A DNA stretch of 64,000 nt, from NCBI GenBank assembly GCA_024734495.1, contig JALMQS010000132.1, forward strand, positions 1,744,789 to 1,808,788, given 5' to 3'. The notes under the pieces were generated by a model that saw only the letters and a program-made list of their open reading frames with translations, had not been told where the DNA came from and did not search any database. The position numbers were made by a program, and so were the translations under genes. Of the stretch, positions 50,088 through 62,243 are shown piece by piece; the first letter of the stretch is position 1, and each line of letters starts with the position of its first letter. Origin of the DNA: Forficula auricularia. Lineage: Eukaryota > Arthropoda > Insecta > Dermaptera > Forficulidae.

Positions 50088-51074
50088 ATAAAATATAAAT
50101 TATCTGCATAAAAGATATAGTCCTTTTTCCCTATGAGAACTTATACTTTATGTTCATTGATTAATGATATGCAGTTTTTACTAATTTTTATGCTTAAAAC
50201 AATACATTTTATGTTCATAAAAAATATCTAGATATTATGTAGTTTAAATAATATCTTATTTTTTTTTAATTTAAATTTTTAAATATATTGTTTTATAAAA
50301 GAATGCTTCAAATTTAGGATAACATTTTTCACCAATTTATGAGGATGTTTTTTTTTTTACTTTTTTCCACTTGATATATTCAAATTAAAATTTAAGTGAA
50401 GAATAGATTTAATAAAAAAATTTGTTTTTTACAAGTCATGTATATTTCCTCAAATCTTTTTGTCAAATATATAATAAATTAGAGAAATTCATGTACTTGT
50501 ACATATATATTTACTTATAATACACCTATATTTTACAAATTAGAAAGTGAAATTTTTTGTGAAACGTCTATAATTTATACTTTATAATTATGACTGCTAA
50601 TATTTAAGTCTAGCTGTTTTTTTCTATATATATGTTTTTAAAATAATTTATCTGTAAATGAAAAATATTTAATTTGTATTTTAGATAAATGTTATATTAT
50701 TTTAATATTATAATATATACATAGAAATCACAATGCTTAAGCATGGCACAAAAAATGTTAATTTGGAAAATGAAAAGTGTAAATAATTCTTAAAAAAAAC
50801 TGTCTCAACTATCAAGAAGGTACGAAAAATTGCCACTTTGATTGAAAGTAGCCGATGATAAAAGAGAAGACAAAAGAAGAAGAAAAAGAAAGAAGTGAAT
50901 TGAAACAACACAAGAACAAGAAAAAAGAGAGAGCGAAGTTAGCGTTGCAAACGCATTGGCTGCAAAATCTCTGGAGAGAAAAAGAGACAATCGAGAACAT
51001 CTAGTAAAAAAATTATAAAAAAAAGTAGACATGAAGCGATTCGGTGGTAGAGACGGAGCGTCGACAAAACTTAC

Positions 51075-51188
51075 GGCAATTTTTTTCATCTGAAGAATCG
51101 TTGCAATTGTTGATGCCATCACACCTTTGAATTGTTGGAATACACTGGATGCCATCTTGGCAACGAAACATTCCTTCACAGGAAGTTA
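51075..51188 (-). CDS. LDLa module exon 2 of the perlecan/trol-like gene
   Basis: A 114-bp exon carries one complete LDLa repeat: SCEGMFRCQDGIQC, then QRCDGINNC, then NDSSDEKNC, with all six cysteines and the SDE calcium-site residues. The acceptor is TGATTTCAG and the donor a strong GTAAGT; both boundaries are phase 1. It lies about 2.4 kb downstream of the previous module in the direction of transcription. Sequence past the donor is purine-rich and of intron composition, so the longer open frame there is not believed. The module would sit in the extracellular part of the protein. Confidence 0.88.
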
Positions 51189-52047
51189 CTGAAATCACGG
51201 AAGTGCGACGCAAAGGTCAAAATTGAGTTAACCATTGAATTAAGGTAAAGAGAGAGGAAAAAAAACGAAGAGAAAAATAATTCAAAATGAATACAAATTA
51301 AAAAGACAATTGCATGTTTTTTTATTATATTATTTAATGTAATAATTCTTTATTATCCTTGAAATCTACGATATGTTCAAAGTATTAATGATTCATTAAA
51401 GGATTATAAGGGTGTAAATATAATATTAAAATTCATGAGGTTACTTCTTAAGGAGATGTTACTGATTTACTTTAGTAGTAAATATCAATAAAATTGAAAA
51501 AATATTTTATTATAATATAATAAAAATAATCTGAAATTGGAATTTTAGATTATTATTGTATCCGTGTATTGTTTTGTTATTTTGTAAATAATATAGGCGC
51601 ATATTACATATTTGAAGAGTTTTTGATTTGATAGAAAAGTTTAAGAGATTATAGTATTAAATCCATCACAAAATGAATAGATTACTAAAATTAACTTATT
51701 CAAATACTTCTCAACTAATTCGTTCTCAATAAAGTAACATATACGAGGATTAGGTTTAGTTGTGCATTAAATAAGGTGATCACTGTATGTACTTATACAC
51801 AATTTATGATAATGTGTGTTCAAAAAATTATATTGATTTAAAATAAATGTTTATCCTCAGAAAAAAATCGTTAAACTTATTTTAAAGTAATGTTGGATTC
51901 ATTTAAATTATATTACGTTTGGCTCTAACTTCAGTCGCCACTCTAACAGAACTTTAACGGAGCCGAACAAAATATAATCTAACCGAAATGATTCCGGACT
52001 TTTTTTCCTAAAAAGAAACGAATCCAAACTGTATTTACATATATTAG

Positions 52048-52804
52048 CAGGGGCGGGCCGTGAATTTATGGGACTCTGGGCTAACACTACTAATTTTTTT
52101 TTTTTTTTTAATGATATTGATGTGAGAAGGAGATACACCAGAAGGTGGATCCCCTAAAGGCATGTATGGGCTGGCCCCTCCATCGTGAAAAGAACAGAGT
52201 AGAAGAAAAAGAAGCCGGGATCACGGGCCAATCTCAGAAACTTAGATACAATTCAATATCCAATTTACTAAGGTTTTAGGGGCTTCGAGCAGTGGTAAAT
52301 TCTCCGCGCGATAAATTCGGTTAAATTTATCTCCCACTTAATTTTTATTACCAGACCCTATACTTACAGAAAAAATGTCTGGGTATAGCCGGGAATCGAA
52401 CCCGAGACCTCCGGGTTGCCAGTCAGTTACTCTGACCATTACACCACGGAGGCGGACGAATTGCCATTTTGTCAAAAAACTGTTTTCTATAATGATATAT
52501 TCGGAAAAAAATTGGGACAATAAAATATTTTATTTATTTAGAAACACAAACAGCAACTGTAAGAGATTATTGCAATAGAAATTAACAAGTTATGTCTAGT
52601 TATGTTATATAAATTATAAAGCCCCTTTCTTCATTTCTGTGCAGCATATTCCTATTTTTGCTCATCACATTCTAAGTCCTTTGTTAAATTACAATTTATG
52701 GAAAGAACTGATAAATAATTTAGTCGATTGTGGGGCTGGGGGCTATTTATATCCACAGGGCCTTGGGCTATAGCCCGAAAAGCCCATATACAGATCCACC
52801 CCTG
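52048..52804. mobile_element. hAT-like element, 757 bp, with perfect 8-bp duplication and a nested SINE
   Basis: Ends CAGGGGCGG and the complement of CAGGGGTGG, flanked on both sides by TATATTAG. The interior next to the ends shares GGGCT/AGCCC-rich sequence. A SINE occupies 52094-52457. Confidence 0.75.
52094..52457 (-). mobile_element. Near full-length tRNA-headed SINE
   Basis: The minus strand starts GTCCGCCTCCGTGGTGTAAT (A-box region) and has B box GGGTTCGATTCC. The predicted tRNA acceptor stem does not close. The body continues through CGCGCGGAG to a 17-nt A tail. The 3' half is the same as 6509-6731. It translates in one frame to RGVMVRVTDWQPGG, which is a SINE artefact, not a protein. 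Confidence 0.75.
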
Positions 52805-53600
52805 TATATTAGGTATAATATAGTGAAAATGTCAAGAGTCCGATTTTAAATACCGACAAAAAAGCTAAATAATTCTTAAATCTCAAATTCGATGGAAATG
52901 TTAGTGCGCAACCCATTGTCATTATGCATTCTATCCTTGACAAGGTCCCTAATAGCTAATCTCGTATTATACATTGGTGCATAACTAAACTGCAACTGTT
53001 CACTTTGGGATAAATTCTGTTGGTAAAAGAAACCGACAAGTGAAAAATAATTTTCATAAAATAAAATTGTCCATAATTTGTTGTATTTATTTTACTCAAG
53101 CTTATGGCGTTATGACAACAAAAGAGTTTGGTTTATCTATCAATCAATGCGAGAGGTAATAGGGGTCAATTTTATATTCTATTATGTTTAAAATTCCAAA
53201 ACAAACATGTAACATGGGAAAAAATGATTGAGCAAGGGATGTCTCTGTGCATTATGTGAACAAGAATTGTCAAACAAAACAAATCTAGACAGATAATAAA
53301 ATTAGTAGTATTCTTAAAAAATTGATATAATAATGAAATTCAATCATAATCAAAGCTTTCTTTCTCTCTTAAAATACAAAAAATACAAACAAAATAAATA
53401 ACATTGATTCTAGCGGAGAACAAATATTAAATTAATAACACAATAAATACATCGAGAAGACGAATAGAAATCGGTTTCTTCTCTCCATTGTCAGAGGAGA
53501 ATAATCGATTCCATATTGACATTAAGTACATAGTGGAAATGGTTATTTACAACAGAAAAGGAAAGGATAGAGAGGGTGGTTGGTTGTCTGGTGCACTCAC

Positions 53601-53711
53601 AGCATGTTCTTTCATCCGAGTTGTCTGCTGGACAATCCACATCGCCATTGCATTTTAACTTCCTTGGGATGCAAAAAGCATTGTCGCATTGCCACTCGAA
53701 CTCATTGCAGG
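53601..53711 (-). CDS. LDLa module exon 1 (most 5' in window) of a perlecan/trol-like gene
   Basis: A 111-bp internal exon encodes one LDL-receptor class A repeat, a small disulfide-bonded, calcium-binding fold used in extracellular proteins. The reading begins CNEFEWQC and ends in [12 protein letters not shown], with six cysteines. The acidic SDE cluster is kept, but one residue is inserted before it compared with the usual DCxDGSDE. The acceptor is TGCATGCAG and the donor is GTGAGT, giving phase 1 at both ends. No signal peptide or start codon is near, so this is an internal exon and the gene's 5' end lies beyond position 53711. The LDLa fold is clear. Membership of perlecan is inferred from the array of single-module exons; another LDLa-rich receptor is possible. 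Confidence 0.85.
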
Positions 53712-53905
53712 CTGCATGCACACACACAGGCACGGTTTGTCAATCCAAACAAGTTTACAACCCCACATTTTTTCAAAGTGTTCCAAACAAGCACACTATC
53801 CATTAGAAGTGCAAGACAGTCAATATCAAATAATATATTAAATTTTTGTCGAAGATATATCCATTAAACCCTATATTACATTTCTAGACTACCTATGAGC
53901 TAGCT

Positions 53906-54236
53906 CAGTGTTCCGCAAAGTGTGTGCCGCGGCACACTGGTGTACCGTGGTTATTAGCTGGTGTGCCGAAGAAAAATGTCAAGTTATGTGAAGATAATGC
54001 ACCTACACATAGCTAAGAGTTATGTGAGAACCCAGAGATGAGAGCAGCCTTATCAACGATAGCACCAAATTTTGATCAATTTTCAAATTTCTCAATAAAC
54101 ATGTTTTCAAATTATATTGATTTTAATAATAAATAAATATTAAATAAACATTGGTTTTTTCTTTGGTGACATCTATATTAAAATTTCTTGGTTTTTCCTA
54201 GGTGTACCTTGAACACAAAAAGTTTGCGGAACACTG
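53906..54236. mobile_element. hAT MITE, 331 bp, perfect 8-bp duplication
   Basis: Ends CAGTGTTCCGCAAA and its complement, flanked by AGCTAGCT at 53898-53905 and 54237-54244. It lies just upstream of LDLa exon 1. Confidence 0.8.
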
Positions 54237-54321
54237 AGCTAGCTGATTTAGTTTTACGTCTTTTTAAGTTTTATTTTGAAATAAATTATTTATTGTTTAA
54301 TTTAAATAAAATAATACATAT

Positions 54322-54620
54322 TTGTAATTAGATTAACAGACTTTTCTGGAACCGGAGATGGATAATAATATTCAAACCACTATCCATGTAGTATTATAAT
54401 GAGTTTATTAAATCATGAAAAGACAGACAGTTCATGGTTCTGTTTCATTGACATAAATTTTACAACAGCTTCCTCAGAGCCCGTCTGAGAACAAAATAAA
54501 AAAGACATTATTGGATCTTTTCATGATTTAATAAACTCATTATAATACTAGATAGATAGTGTTTTGAATATTATTATCAATCTCTGGTCCCTAAAAAATC
54601 TGTTAATCTAATTACAAATA
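54322..54620. mobile_element. Foldback element with one hammerhead-like motif (H)
   Basis: Outer arms TGTAATTAGATTAACAGA and complement, with inner arms CATTATAATACTA, pair over about 100 bp. The hammerhead-like segment lies in the asymmetric centre. Confidence 0.58.
54418..54492 (-). ncRNA. Hammerhead-ribozyme-like motif H with full stem III
   Basis: Minus strand: core CTGAGGA (54477-54471), a weak stem II, GAAA at 54446-54443, then stem III ACAG/CTGT closing a 9-nt loop and C at the cleavage position. Unlike the others it has a real stem III. Stem I is only partial. Confidence 0.4.
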
Positions 54621-55072
54621 TATAAAATATAAAGGAACTTGTCATATATATAAGTTAGAATAAAATAATACAGTTGTTAATAAAGTACAATTAAATAAAA
54701 AAAAAAAATGTAAAAAGTTTCATAAAAATTCAAACCTTTTATGATTTTTTATAACGAACTGTATTATTTTCTAAATTATAGGTAGACATTAAAGTTTTAT
54801 ATATTTTTTCTTTTACCAGATTTCGTGTCGTTTATCATATATTTTAGGGTTGATAAATATTCATTTTCAAAAGATACTTGATTTGCTTCTAGCCGAATTT
54901 CAAAAAATTAACAACAGTTATTGTAATTAAAATAAAATGTTTATTTAAAAAATAAATTACTAGGTAGGTTCACAAATAAAACACAAATTCTTAACGGCAA
55001 GACTGAATATACCATTTATTTTAGGTTACGAGTCCATTTTCAGGAGATAGTAAACTTTTTCTATGTAAACTT

Positions 55073-55205
55073 CTGAAGATTGGCTCATAGTCCGAAATAT
55101 AAATATAGAGATTTGCTCATAAGCAATTTGTCTTTTATTCGTGAAACCTACGTAGTATTTCTATTTTTTAATAAGTTTCATCTAGAACCTACACCATTCT
55201 CCCTG
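55073..55205 (+). mobile_element. Penelope-type terminal fragment with hammerhead-like motif (family I, second copy)
   Basis: CTGAAGA at 55073, TGG/TCC stem II and GAAA at 55094-55097 are followed by GTGAAACCTACGTAGTAT and TTTCATCTAGAACCTACACC, parallel to 37079-37229. Confidence 0.5.
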
Positions 55206-58200
55206 AACAAAAACCTATTGAAATTGAGAATTGAAGTTTTTTTCATAGCAAGTTATCGAAAAAGTTGAGTTAATCAGGTTTATCTAATAATTTAACAATT
55301 TAAATTGAATAGTGTAAAAACATTCAAAGTCTAATTTTCGGAAGGTGTGCGCAATGAAGGAATGGCGACCATACAACAGAAAGCACAATGTGTTTGTATG
55401 CAATGTTGAATTCAAATCTAATAGACGTAAACACAACTTCAATTTCGACATCATGTTATTAGACGATATGTCTAACACATTTTGATTTCTTAATCACTGT
55501 ATCTTAACATTTTGTGGATGATGCATGCAAAGATGGCGTAGAAGTTTTAAAAAAAAACCTGCAGTGTTTCCGCACAATTCAATATAAAAACCAACTAAAT
55601 TTATTATTATTATTACAATATCAAATTAAGCTAATTGAATTCATGGATTTCTTTTTGGATGACCATGTAATTTACCTATTAAATCGGATGTATAATTTTT
55701 TATAATATTTATAAATTATTCGGGAAAAAATAGACTAAATAGACGAAAATTCTATATTCTACATGACATTTAAAAAATCCCAAGCATTGAATATAATACA
55801 AAAAGAGATAATAAGCACATTCTGGAGGCTAATTGTGGAGCCATTATGAAAGTGCAAATGAATTTTTTGTACAAATTAAAGATGATATATTTATTTGACC
55901 ATAACATATTCATTGCATACAAGTTCGATTATCGAGACACACCGACAGAACCTCCTTCCTAAATTTACCCACCCTGAAATATTATTTTATATATCTTTCA
56001 ATTTATAATAGATACATTGAATATTCTTATATATTTTCACCATTACACTACTATTAAATTATTATACATGATTGACGAACTTTTAAAAATATAATGATCA
56101 AGAATTCAAAAGAACAATACAACGGTAGGTATAAAAAATTTAATTATTTGACCACAAACATAATTTTTCATCTCATCAATTAGAAAATTAGTCGCTATTT
56201 CAGTTCATTTATTTTTAATGCGATGAAAATTAACGTTTTCCCTATAAAGAAAATCAACCAAAATAAATAATTGCATTTAATAGTTTATAATTGCAAATTT
56301 ATAAAATATTCCTATTTTAGTTAAAATGTAAATAACTAGGATTCCTACTAATCAACCAAATGAAATAATGTTTTAATTATTATCATCGTTAATTTAATTG
56401 ATTTTTAAAATAGAAAAAATGTTTAAGTCATTTAAAAAAATATCACTGTGTTATACATGTTATATACTCATAGGTAAACGAATTTCAACGTGAACATATA
56501 TTAATTAAATGGGCCGATGCAATTTAAAAGTAATTAAACACGTAATAATCTTTGAATATTGCGGACGAGCTCGATGTTAATGTGTTAAATGTGACATTGA
56601 TCATGATAATTGATTTGACTTTTTATTTTCAATTAAGAACATCAGTGCATGTTAGCCTACAACCTTCCTGACAAGGGGCAAGGGGCCAGATCCGTGATCC
56701 GTCGTCAAGACCTCTCTCTATATATCATTATGATTTATGGAGTAATGGCGGTTTCTAACCTGGCTAAGACATGCCTAAGTCGCCTTGACATTAATGTAGA
56801 ATAATATGGCTTGGTAGAAAATCAAAGTGTAAAAATTGTTACTAAAATCAATTGCTATATTTCTTCGGGATAATATAAGTAACTTGGCCCCCTAGCTTCA
56901 TGAAAAGTAACCCCCCTCCCAGTCTCATGAAAAGACCCCCATTTTATTGAGTTCTAAAGAATTAAACGAGCTTTTATTGTTGACTTGGCCGCTTTTACTT
57001 TTAGCATATAATACTAAAATGCAACAATTTTAACCCCCCCCCAAAAAAAAAAAATTCAATGACGGACTCTGCGTCTTAACACCTCCCCCTGTGGGTACCC
57101 TGTCTTAAAATAAATTTAGATCGTTACTTATTAATATTTTTTGACAAAAATAGATTTTAAAATACTGTTATTTAATTAAAAATTTAAGGGCAAATTAAAT
57201 ACCCTTAAGTGCTGATATATTCTATGAAATAATTAAATTATAGTATCATTACTAAAATAGAAACGAGCTAAAAGGGGCATCAAAATAAGCTAAACGGGGC
57301 GTAGAAATAAATAAATAAATAAATAAAATCACATGCTTTACAAAACATCAATAACAAATAATGTTTTTACGCTCTACCGATACCTATTAACAACTCTTCT
57401 GAATTTAACCATTTTGGAAACCTTACGCTTTCCGTCATCCTCCCCAAAAAGTGCTTAAGTAAAGCGCCAAGTTAAGGAGTCTTGAACGATTTGTGTATTT
57501 ATCAAAAAAGAAAGAAGGGCTAATTCCAGATTAACTCTAATTGACCGAAGGGTTAATTATCAAGGGTAGGTTTTGAGTCGAAGTTACGAATGTTTACCCC
57601 ATTTTGCCTTATAAAATAATAAAAATTTTGGTATCATTAAAATCCGAAAAAATCTAAATTAAAAAATATTATCTCTAAGCAGAAGACACACTCTTTTATT
57701 GTCTTCTTTAATTTATCAAAATTCTGCTACTCTCGGTAAAAAGAAATTTTCAATTTAAACTATAACAGAATTATATTGAATATATTGATTATGATTTTAT
57801 ATTCGAATACACTACTATTTGAATTTCAAAGCTTATTTTAATACCTATTATATATATCTATTAATAATGTAATGTATGCATAATATTCCGATCCCTCATT
57901 TTATTCCCCAAAAAAGTAAACTATGAAATATGTCGATAATGAAAATAAATTGTTCCCCGAAAAGCTCTTATTTAAAATATTGGAGGAAAAGGGAAGATTG
58001 TTTGAAGAAAAAAACTTTATCGGTATTATAAATATCTGCGCTTAAAAGATAAAGAAAAATAAGATCATTTTTTTTTGATCCAATATAAATGGATCTCTTT
58101 CAAAAAACAAGTGAAAGGTAAAATATTAATAAAAAAAAGTACTTAATATCATAAAAAAATCAAATGAAAGTCTTTCTAATTTAATCTTCGATATATCCAC

Positions 58201-59130
58201 AGTTGAAAAGTGTGTTTGGTGCCCTATTGTATCAACAAAGTTTGGTTTTTTACGTAATTGTCTATCTTTGCACAAAATGGAAAAAGTGTGTCCAACTTGA
58301 GGGAAAGCACTTTGAGAAAAAGTGAAAAAAAGAAAAAATTCTTTAACTAAGAAAGTAAAGTATTTAATTTTTTTTGTTTTTCTTTGTTTGTTATAGTTTA
58401 AAGAAAAAATAATATTAGACTTGTGAAGAAATTATTGGATTGAACCAACTGTTAATTGATGTTATCAATTGATTAATGATGGAATTTATGAAATAGTTAA
58501 AAAAATGTACCTATTCAATGAAAATTGTTAGAAAAAAGTTAAAATGCCTTTAAATTTACTGAAGTATTAATGTAATAAAATTAAAAAATTAAATAAAAAA
58601 CAATCACAATTGTGTTCTAAAATAATAGTGTTGAAATATTCAGAAATTGAACATCTTCTGTAAAAATAAGGCATATTAATAAATTGTATTTTTATGTAAG
58701 AATTTTATGTAAGAACTAAATCTATGTAGTTTTAATGTATTCATAGAATATGTATTTATATTTATCTATTTAAAGTTAAAACATAAAAAAAGTTCTTAGA
58801 AACATTTCGCTGTTATTTAAATGATATTCAATCATGAAGCATTTTAATAAAATTTCTATAAAAATATATTTTTTCTTAATTTCTAGATGAAATTTAACAG
58901 AGAAACTACTGTATCTTTTAATGCAAATATAAAGCCTGGTCCAGACTAAGCACGCCTAGCATTCCAGAGAAAATTATTTTCAGTTAGCTTTGTGTATAGT
59001 CCCTGTATTTAATATAGTCTGGCCACACGGGAACTCAAGTATAGAGCCCTTGGGCAAATAATGGCGGGTTAGGAATGTTACGGAGCGCGGAGTTTGACCT
59101 GCACGTCATGGAATTGTATCTATGTGAATT

Positions 59131-59546
59131 AGGGTGGTCCTTATTTTGGTTATTTTAGAATTTTTATGCTGACAGAGGCTCATATGGTTCAAAATAAATA
59201 AAAAAAAATATCGCCCAAGTTTCAAGTCTCTATCTCAATTTTAACCTGTGCCGCACATTGATGCAGGTTTCCCATCTAAATAACATTTTTAGCATTTAAA
59301 TATCAATTTTTTTATTCTATTTCTTCAAAATTATAAGAATAAAGTCTAGAGAGCTTCAAATTTTTTTAACATTGCTTTGCACAGAATAAAAAAATTGATA
59401 GTTCATTGTCAAAAACCCCTTGTTATTTAGATGGGAAACTTACATCGCTGTGCGACACAGGTTAAAATTGAGATAGAGACTTGAAACTTGGGGGATATTT
59501 TTTTACTTTCACATTTATAAAAAAATACCCAAAATAAAGACCACTA
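59131..59546. repeat. GGGTGGTCC-type foldback
   Basis: The left AGGGTGGTCCTTATTTTGG pairs with CCAAAATAAAGACCACTA at the right, and inner arms such as CAAGTTTCAAGTCTCTATCT are mirrored. A partial relative lies at 29660. Confidence 0.6.
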
Positions 59547-59563
59547 TAATGTGTATACAGGTA

Positions 59564-59986
59564 TTGCAGTAAAAACCCGTTTTTAATAAGAACGGTTTCT
59601 TATTAGTTCAAACACGTTTCACTGAATACCTTTGTGGCAACTATAATTTACTGATGTTGGTTGAGTTTGGTCCAAAGGTCTAGAATCTTCATTTTTGAAC
59701 TTCGGCCTCATTTTGGGGGTTTATTTTCAAATTTTTTTAAACAAAAACGTCAAAAATTACATCTTCATTAGAAGCAAAGTTGTAGAGGATGTAATTTTTG
59801 ACATTTTCGTTTAAAAAAATTTGAAAATAAATGCTCAAAATGAGGCGGAAGGTCAAAATCAAGATTCTAGACCTTTGAATCAAACTCAACGAGCATTAGT
59901 AAATTCTAGTTGCCACAAAGGTATTCAGTGAAACGAGTTTTAACTAGTACGAACCCGTTATTACGAAAAACGGGTTTTTACTGCAA
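59564..59986. repeat. Foldback with 16-bp perfect termini
   Basis: TTGCAGTAAAAACCCG at the left is perfectly complementary to the right end, and the whole 423 bp folds with few mismatches. No clear target duplication. Confidence 0.65.
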
Positions 59987-60650
59987 CATATACCTTACAC
60001 TACAGCGGCTAGCCGCCAGTTAAAGCGGTTACCTAGGCCGCATGCGGCAAATCGCGTTTGATTTCTAACTAACGTAGTTATCTGCATCTAACCGAGTAGT
60101 TAAATGAACAATCCTTGTGTGAACTATAGGCAAGGTAAAAGATCTGCACGGTTGTCTGGTAGGAAATGAACATGGACTAAACAACATGAATTTATTTTGC
60201 CTTTAAAATCAAATTAATATCACATATATTGATAGAATGTGATAAAGATTCTTTAAATCGTTGATCAATTATTGATTTATTTTAAGTTGGATTTTTCTTA
60301 ATATTTAATTAAAATTGTATACCTATATTTAATTTAATGGATGTGCAAGCATTTGTTAAAAAAATACAGATATCAACGGAAATCAATAAATTATATATTT
60401 TTTTTACATGTACAGGAATAAAAAATCCACACTCAACCCCCGCGGGACTAGATGGATCGAAGATTGTATGTATGCGATGTAAGCTTGAAAAGTAATTTCA
60501 CTCAGTAAAAATTATAGAAACAAACCAATTAACAAATTCTTTGGTTCGAATTTGAATTAAGTTTATTCAATTTAAATTGTTAAACCATTATTTTGAGCAA
60601 ATGGAGCTTATGGAGAATTATTAATTTTATTTTATTAGAATTACTTAGAG

Positions 60651-62243
60651 CAGGGCTGTCCAACCCGCGGGATAAAATCATAAACTTCCTTAAAACATTG
60701 AGATTTTTATGTTCTTACTGGAAATTGTATCTAATACAATTTGCCTTGATGATTTTTTTTCTCTAAAATAAGAAATCTGAAAAACAACTGAAAAGTTTTC
60801 GAAAAATAAAAGTGATGATTTTAAATTTTGAATCTGGAATTAGATTTCAAGATTTTCGGTAAAATAATCACCATTTTGGTCTATTCTCGACTCAATTTTC
60901 ATTAGATATATATCATCGCCTTAGAGTATAAACCTGCTAACTCACAACGAGGAAATTTTATAGGGCAGAGAAAAAAACAAACAAAATTTAATATTGTTGT
61001 TATGGAAAGAAACTGGTTTTCACATTTTTTTCTACAACTTACGATCGTAATTTTAAGAAGCAGTTTTACTTGGACGATGCTGCATCTCTTTTTCTTTCGA
61101 ACGGTATTAATTTGTCATATATGATAAAACATGGATTTAGCAGGTTTACACTCTAAGGCGACGATATATAAATTTTTTACCTGCAAACTTTCTGATTGAA
61201 TGTATAGAAATGCAATTAGAATTAGATGATTGAAGAAAAATTTAATAATGTCTCTTTATTAGAATTTTATAATAATTATCTACCCAGAAACCTATATTAC
61301 AGGCTTCATAATATTCATGAGGTATGTATGTATTTACAATACGAGAAGCTATTTTTAAGAATAAAATTTCCGAAATGTAAAATTAGAAGCTAAGAGACAA
61401 AAAAATAATCAAGTTCTTATTTTTAAATACCAATCTTCATCTCGTATTTAAATTTTCTAAAATATTTATTACTTCAGTAATTAAAACTTCTACAATAAAA
61501 CCTCGTATATTGAAGATTTATATTTTTTACAATTTAGTAAAAATGTCTGTTAGTGATTGTGTGGTTGGGTAGGTTTATTTTTAACCAATAATAATTGGTC
61601 ATATCACCTGTAAAACTATATTTGATTTTCTAAATTTGTGATAGAATTTATTACAATTTTTATTCATTAAATATTTATTTAAAATTTTATTCCTCTAAAA
61701 TTTTGATTTTTAATTAATGATGAAAAGTTAAGTGAAAATCACATGACACACACGCTAGTTTTTTTAAAACAATCTCAAACCAATTGGGCATCTCTTGAAT
61801 TCATTTTTATTTAATCTGGAATTATTTTCCTTTCTGATATCTAATCAAGTAACGGGATTCTTTTCCCTTTTCTCTGTTTTTTGCATTGAAATGCATTTAT
61901 TTCATTTCGAGTCGAACAGCCAGCAGGTCAAGTGCTTAATATTTATGTTTTATGGGTGTCGCGTTTTGTGTATTTCTTTTGACAAGTGCTTTTTTGAGAA
62001 TTGTTCAAACCTTCATGATAGACAAGGTAAACATTTAAATACAATTTTTTAAATCTTTTGGATTATTTAATGATTTCAAAAATAAAAAAAACTCATATCT
62101 ACATAATTCATTCATATTCTTCCTTACAGTATTAACTATCTTTTTTGATTAACAAATATTAATAGTATTAGTGTATTTTATCTGCGGCTCGACATTTTTT
62201 TTTCAAATGTGGCCCGAGAAAGCCAAAAGGTTGGACACCCCTG
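60651..62243. mobile_element. hAT element, 1.6 kb, non-autonomous, perfect 8-bp duplication
   Basis: Ends CAGGGCTGTCCAACC and the complement of CAGGGGTGTCCAACC (14 of 15), flanked by ACTTAGAG at 60643-60650 and 62244-62251. An 85-codon frame at 61795-62052 is not recognisable as transposase. Perfect duplication suggests a fairly recent insertion. Confidence 0.82.

Larger units (their letters stand above)
49756..50136. mobile_element. Foldback element with hammerhead-like arms (G)
   Basis: AAATAGGACTATATCTTTTA at the left is mirrored near 50110-50130, and the arms continue through the hammerhead-like segments to CTAAAAAGTG and its complement. Confidence 0.6.
49185..51074 (-). other. Intron between LDLa exons 2 and 3
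   Basis: About 1.9 kb. It contains the foldback at 49756-50136 with hammerhead-like arms. The stretch from 50180 to 51070 is AT-rich intron sequence; the part next to exon 2 is purine-rich on the plus strand (pyrimidine-rich in the sense of transcription). No exon is seen, except the uncertain upstream extension of exon 3. Confidence 0.7.
51189..53600 (-). other. Intron between LDLa exons 1 and 2
   Basis: About 2.4 kb with phase-1 donor and acceptor at its ends. Its main content is a hAT element with a SINE inside (52048-52804). The remainder is AT-rich with nothing coding that I can support. Confidence 0.7.

Noticed and set aside
52380..52457. Possible tRNA gene on the minus strand
   Set aside because: A and B boxes are present, but the acceptor stem does not pair and the sequence continues into a SINE body with an A tail.
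52338..52520. Minus-strand frame containing RGVMVRVTDWQPGG
   Set aside because: This is the translated tRNA-like head of a SINE, not a protein.
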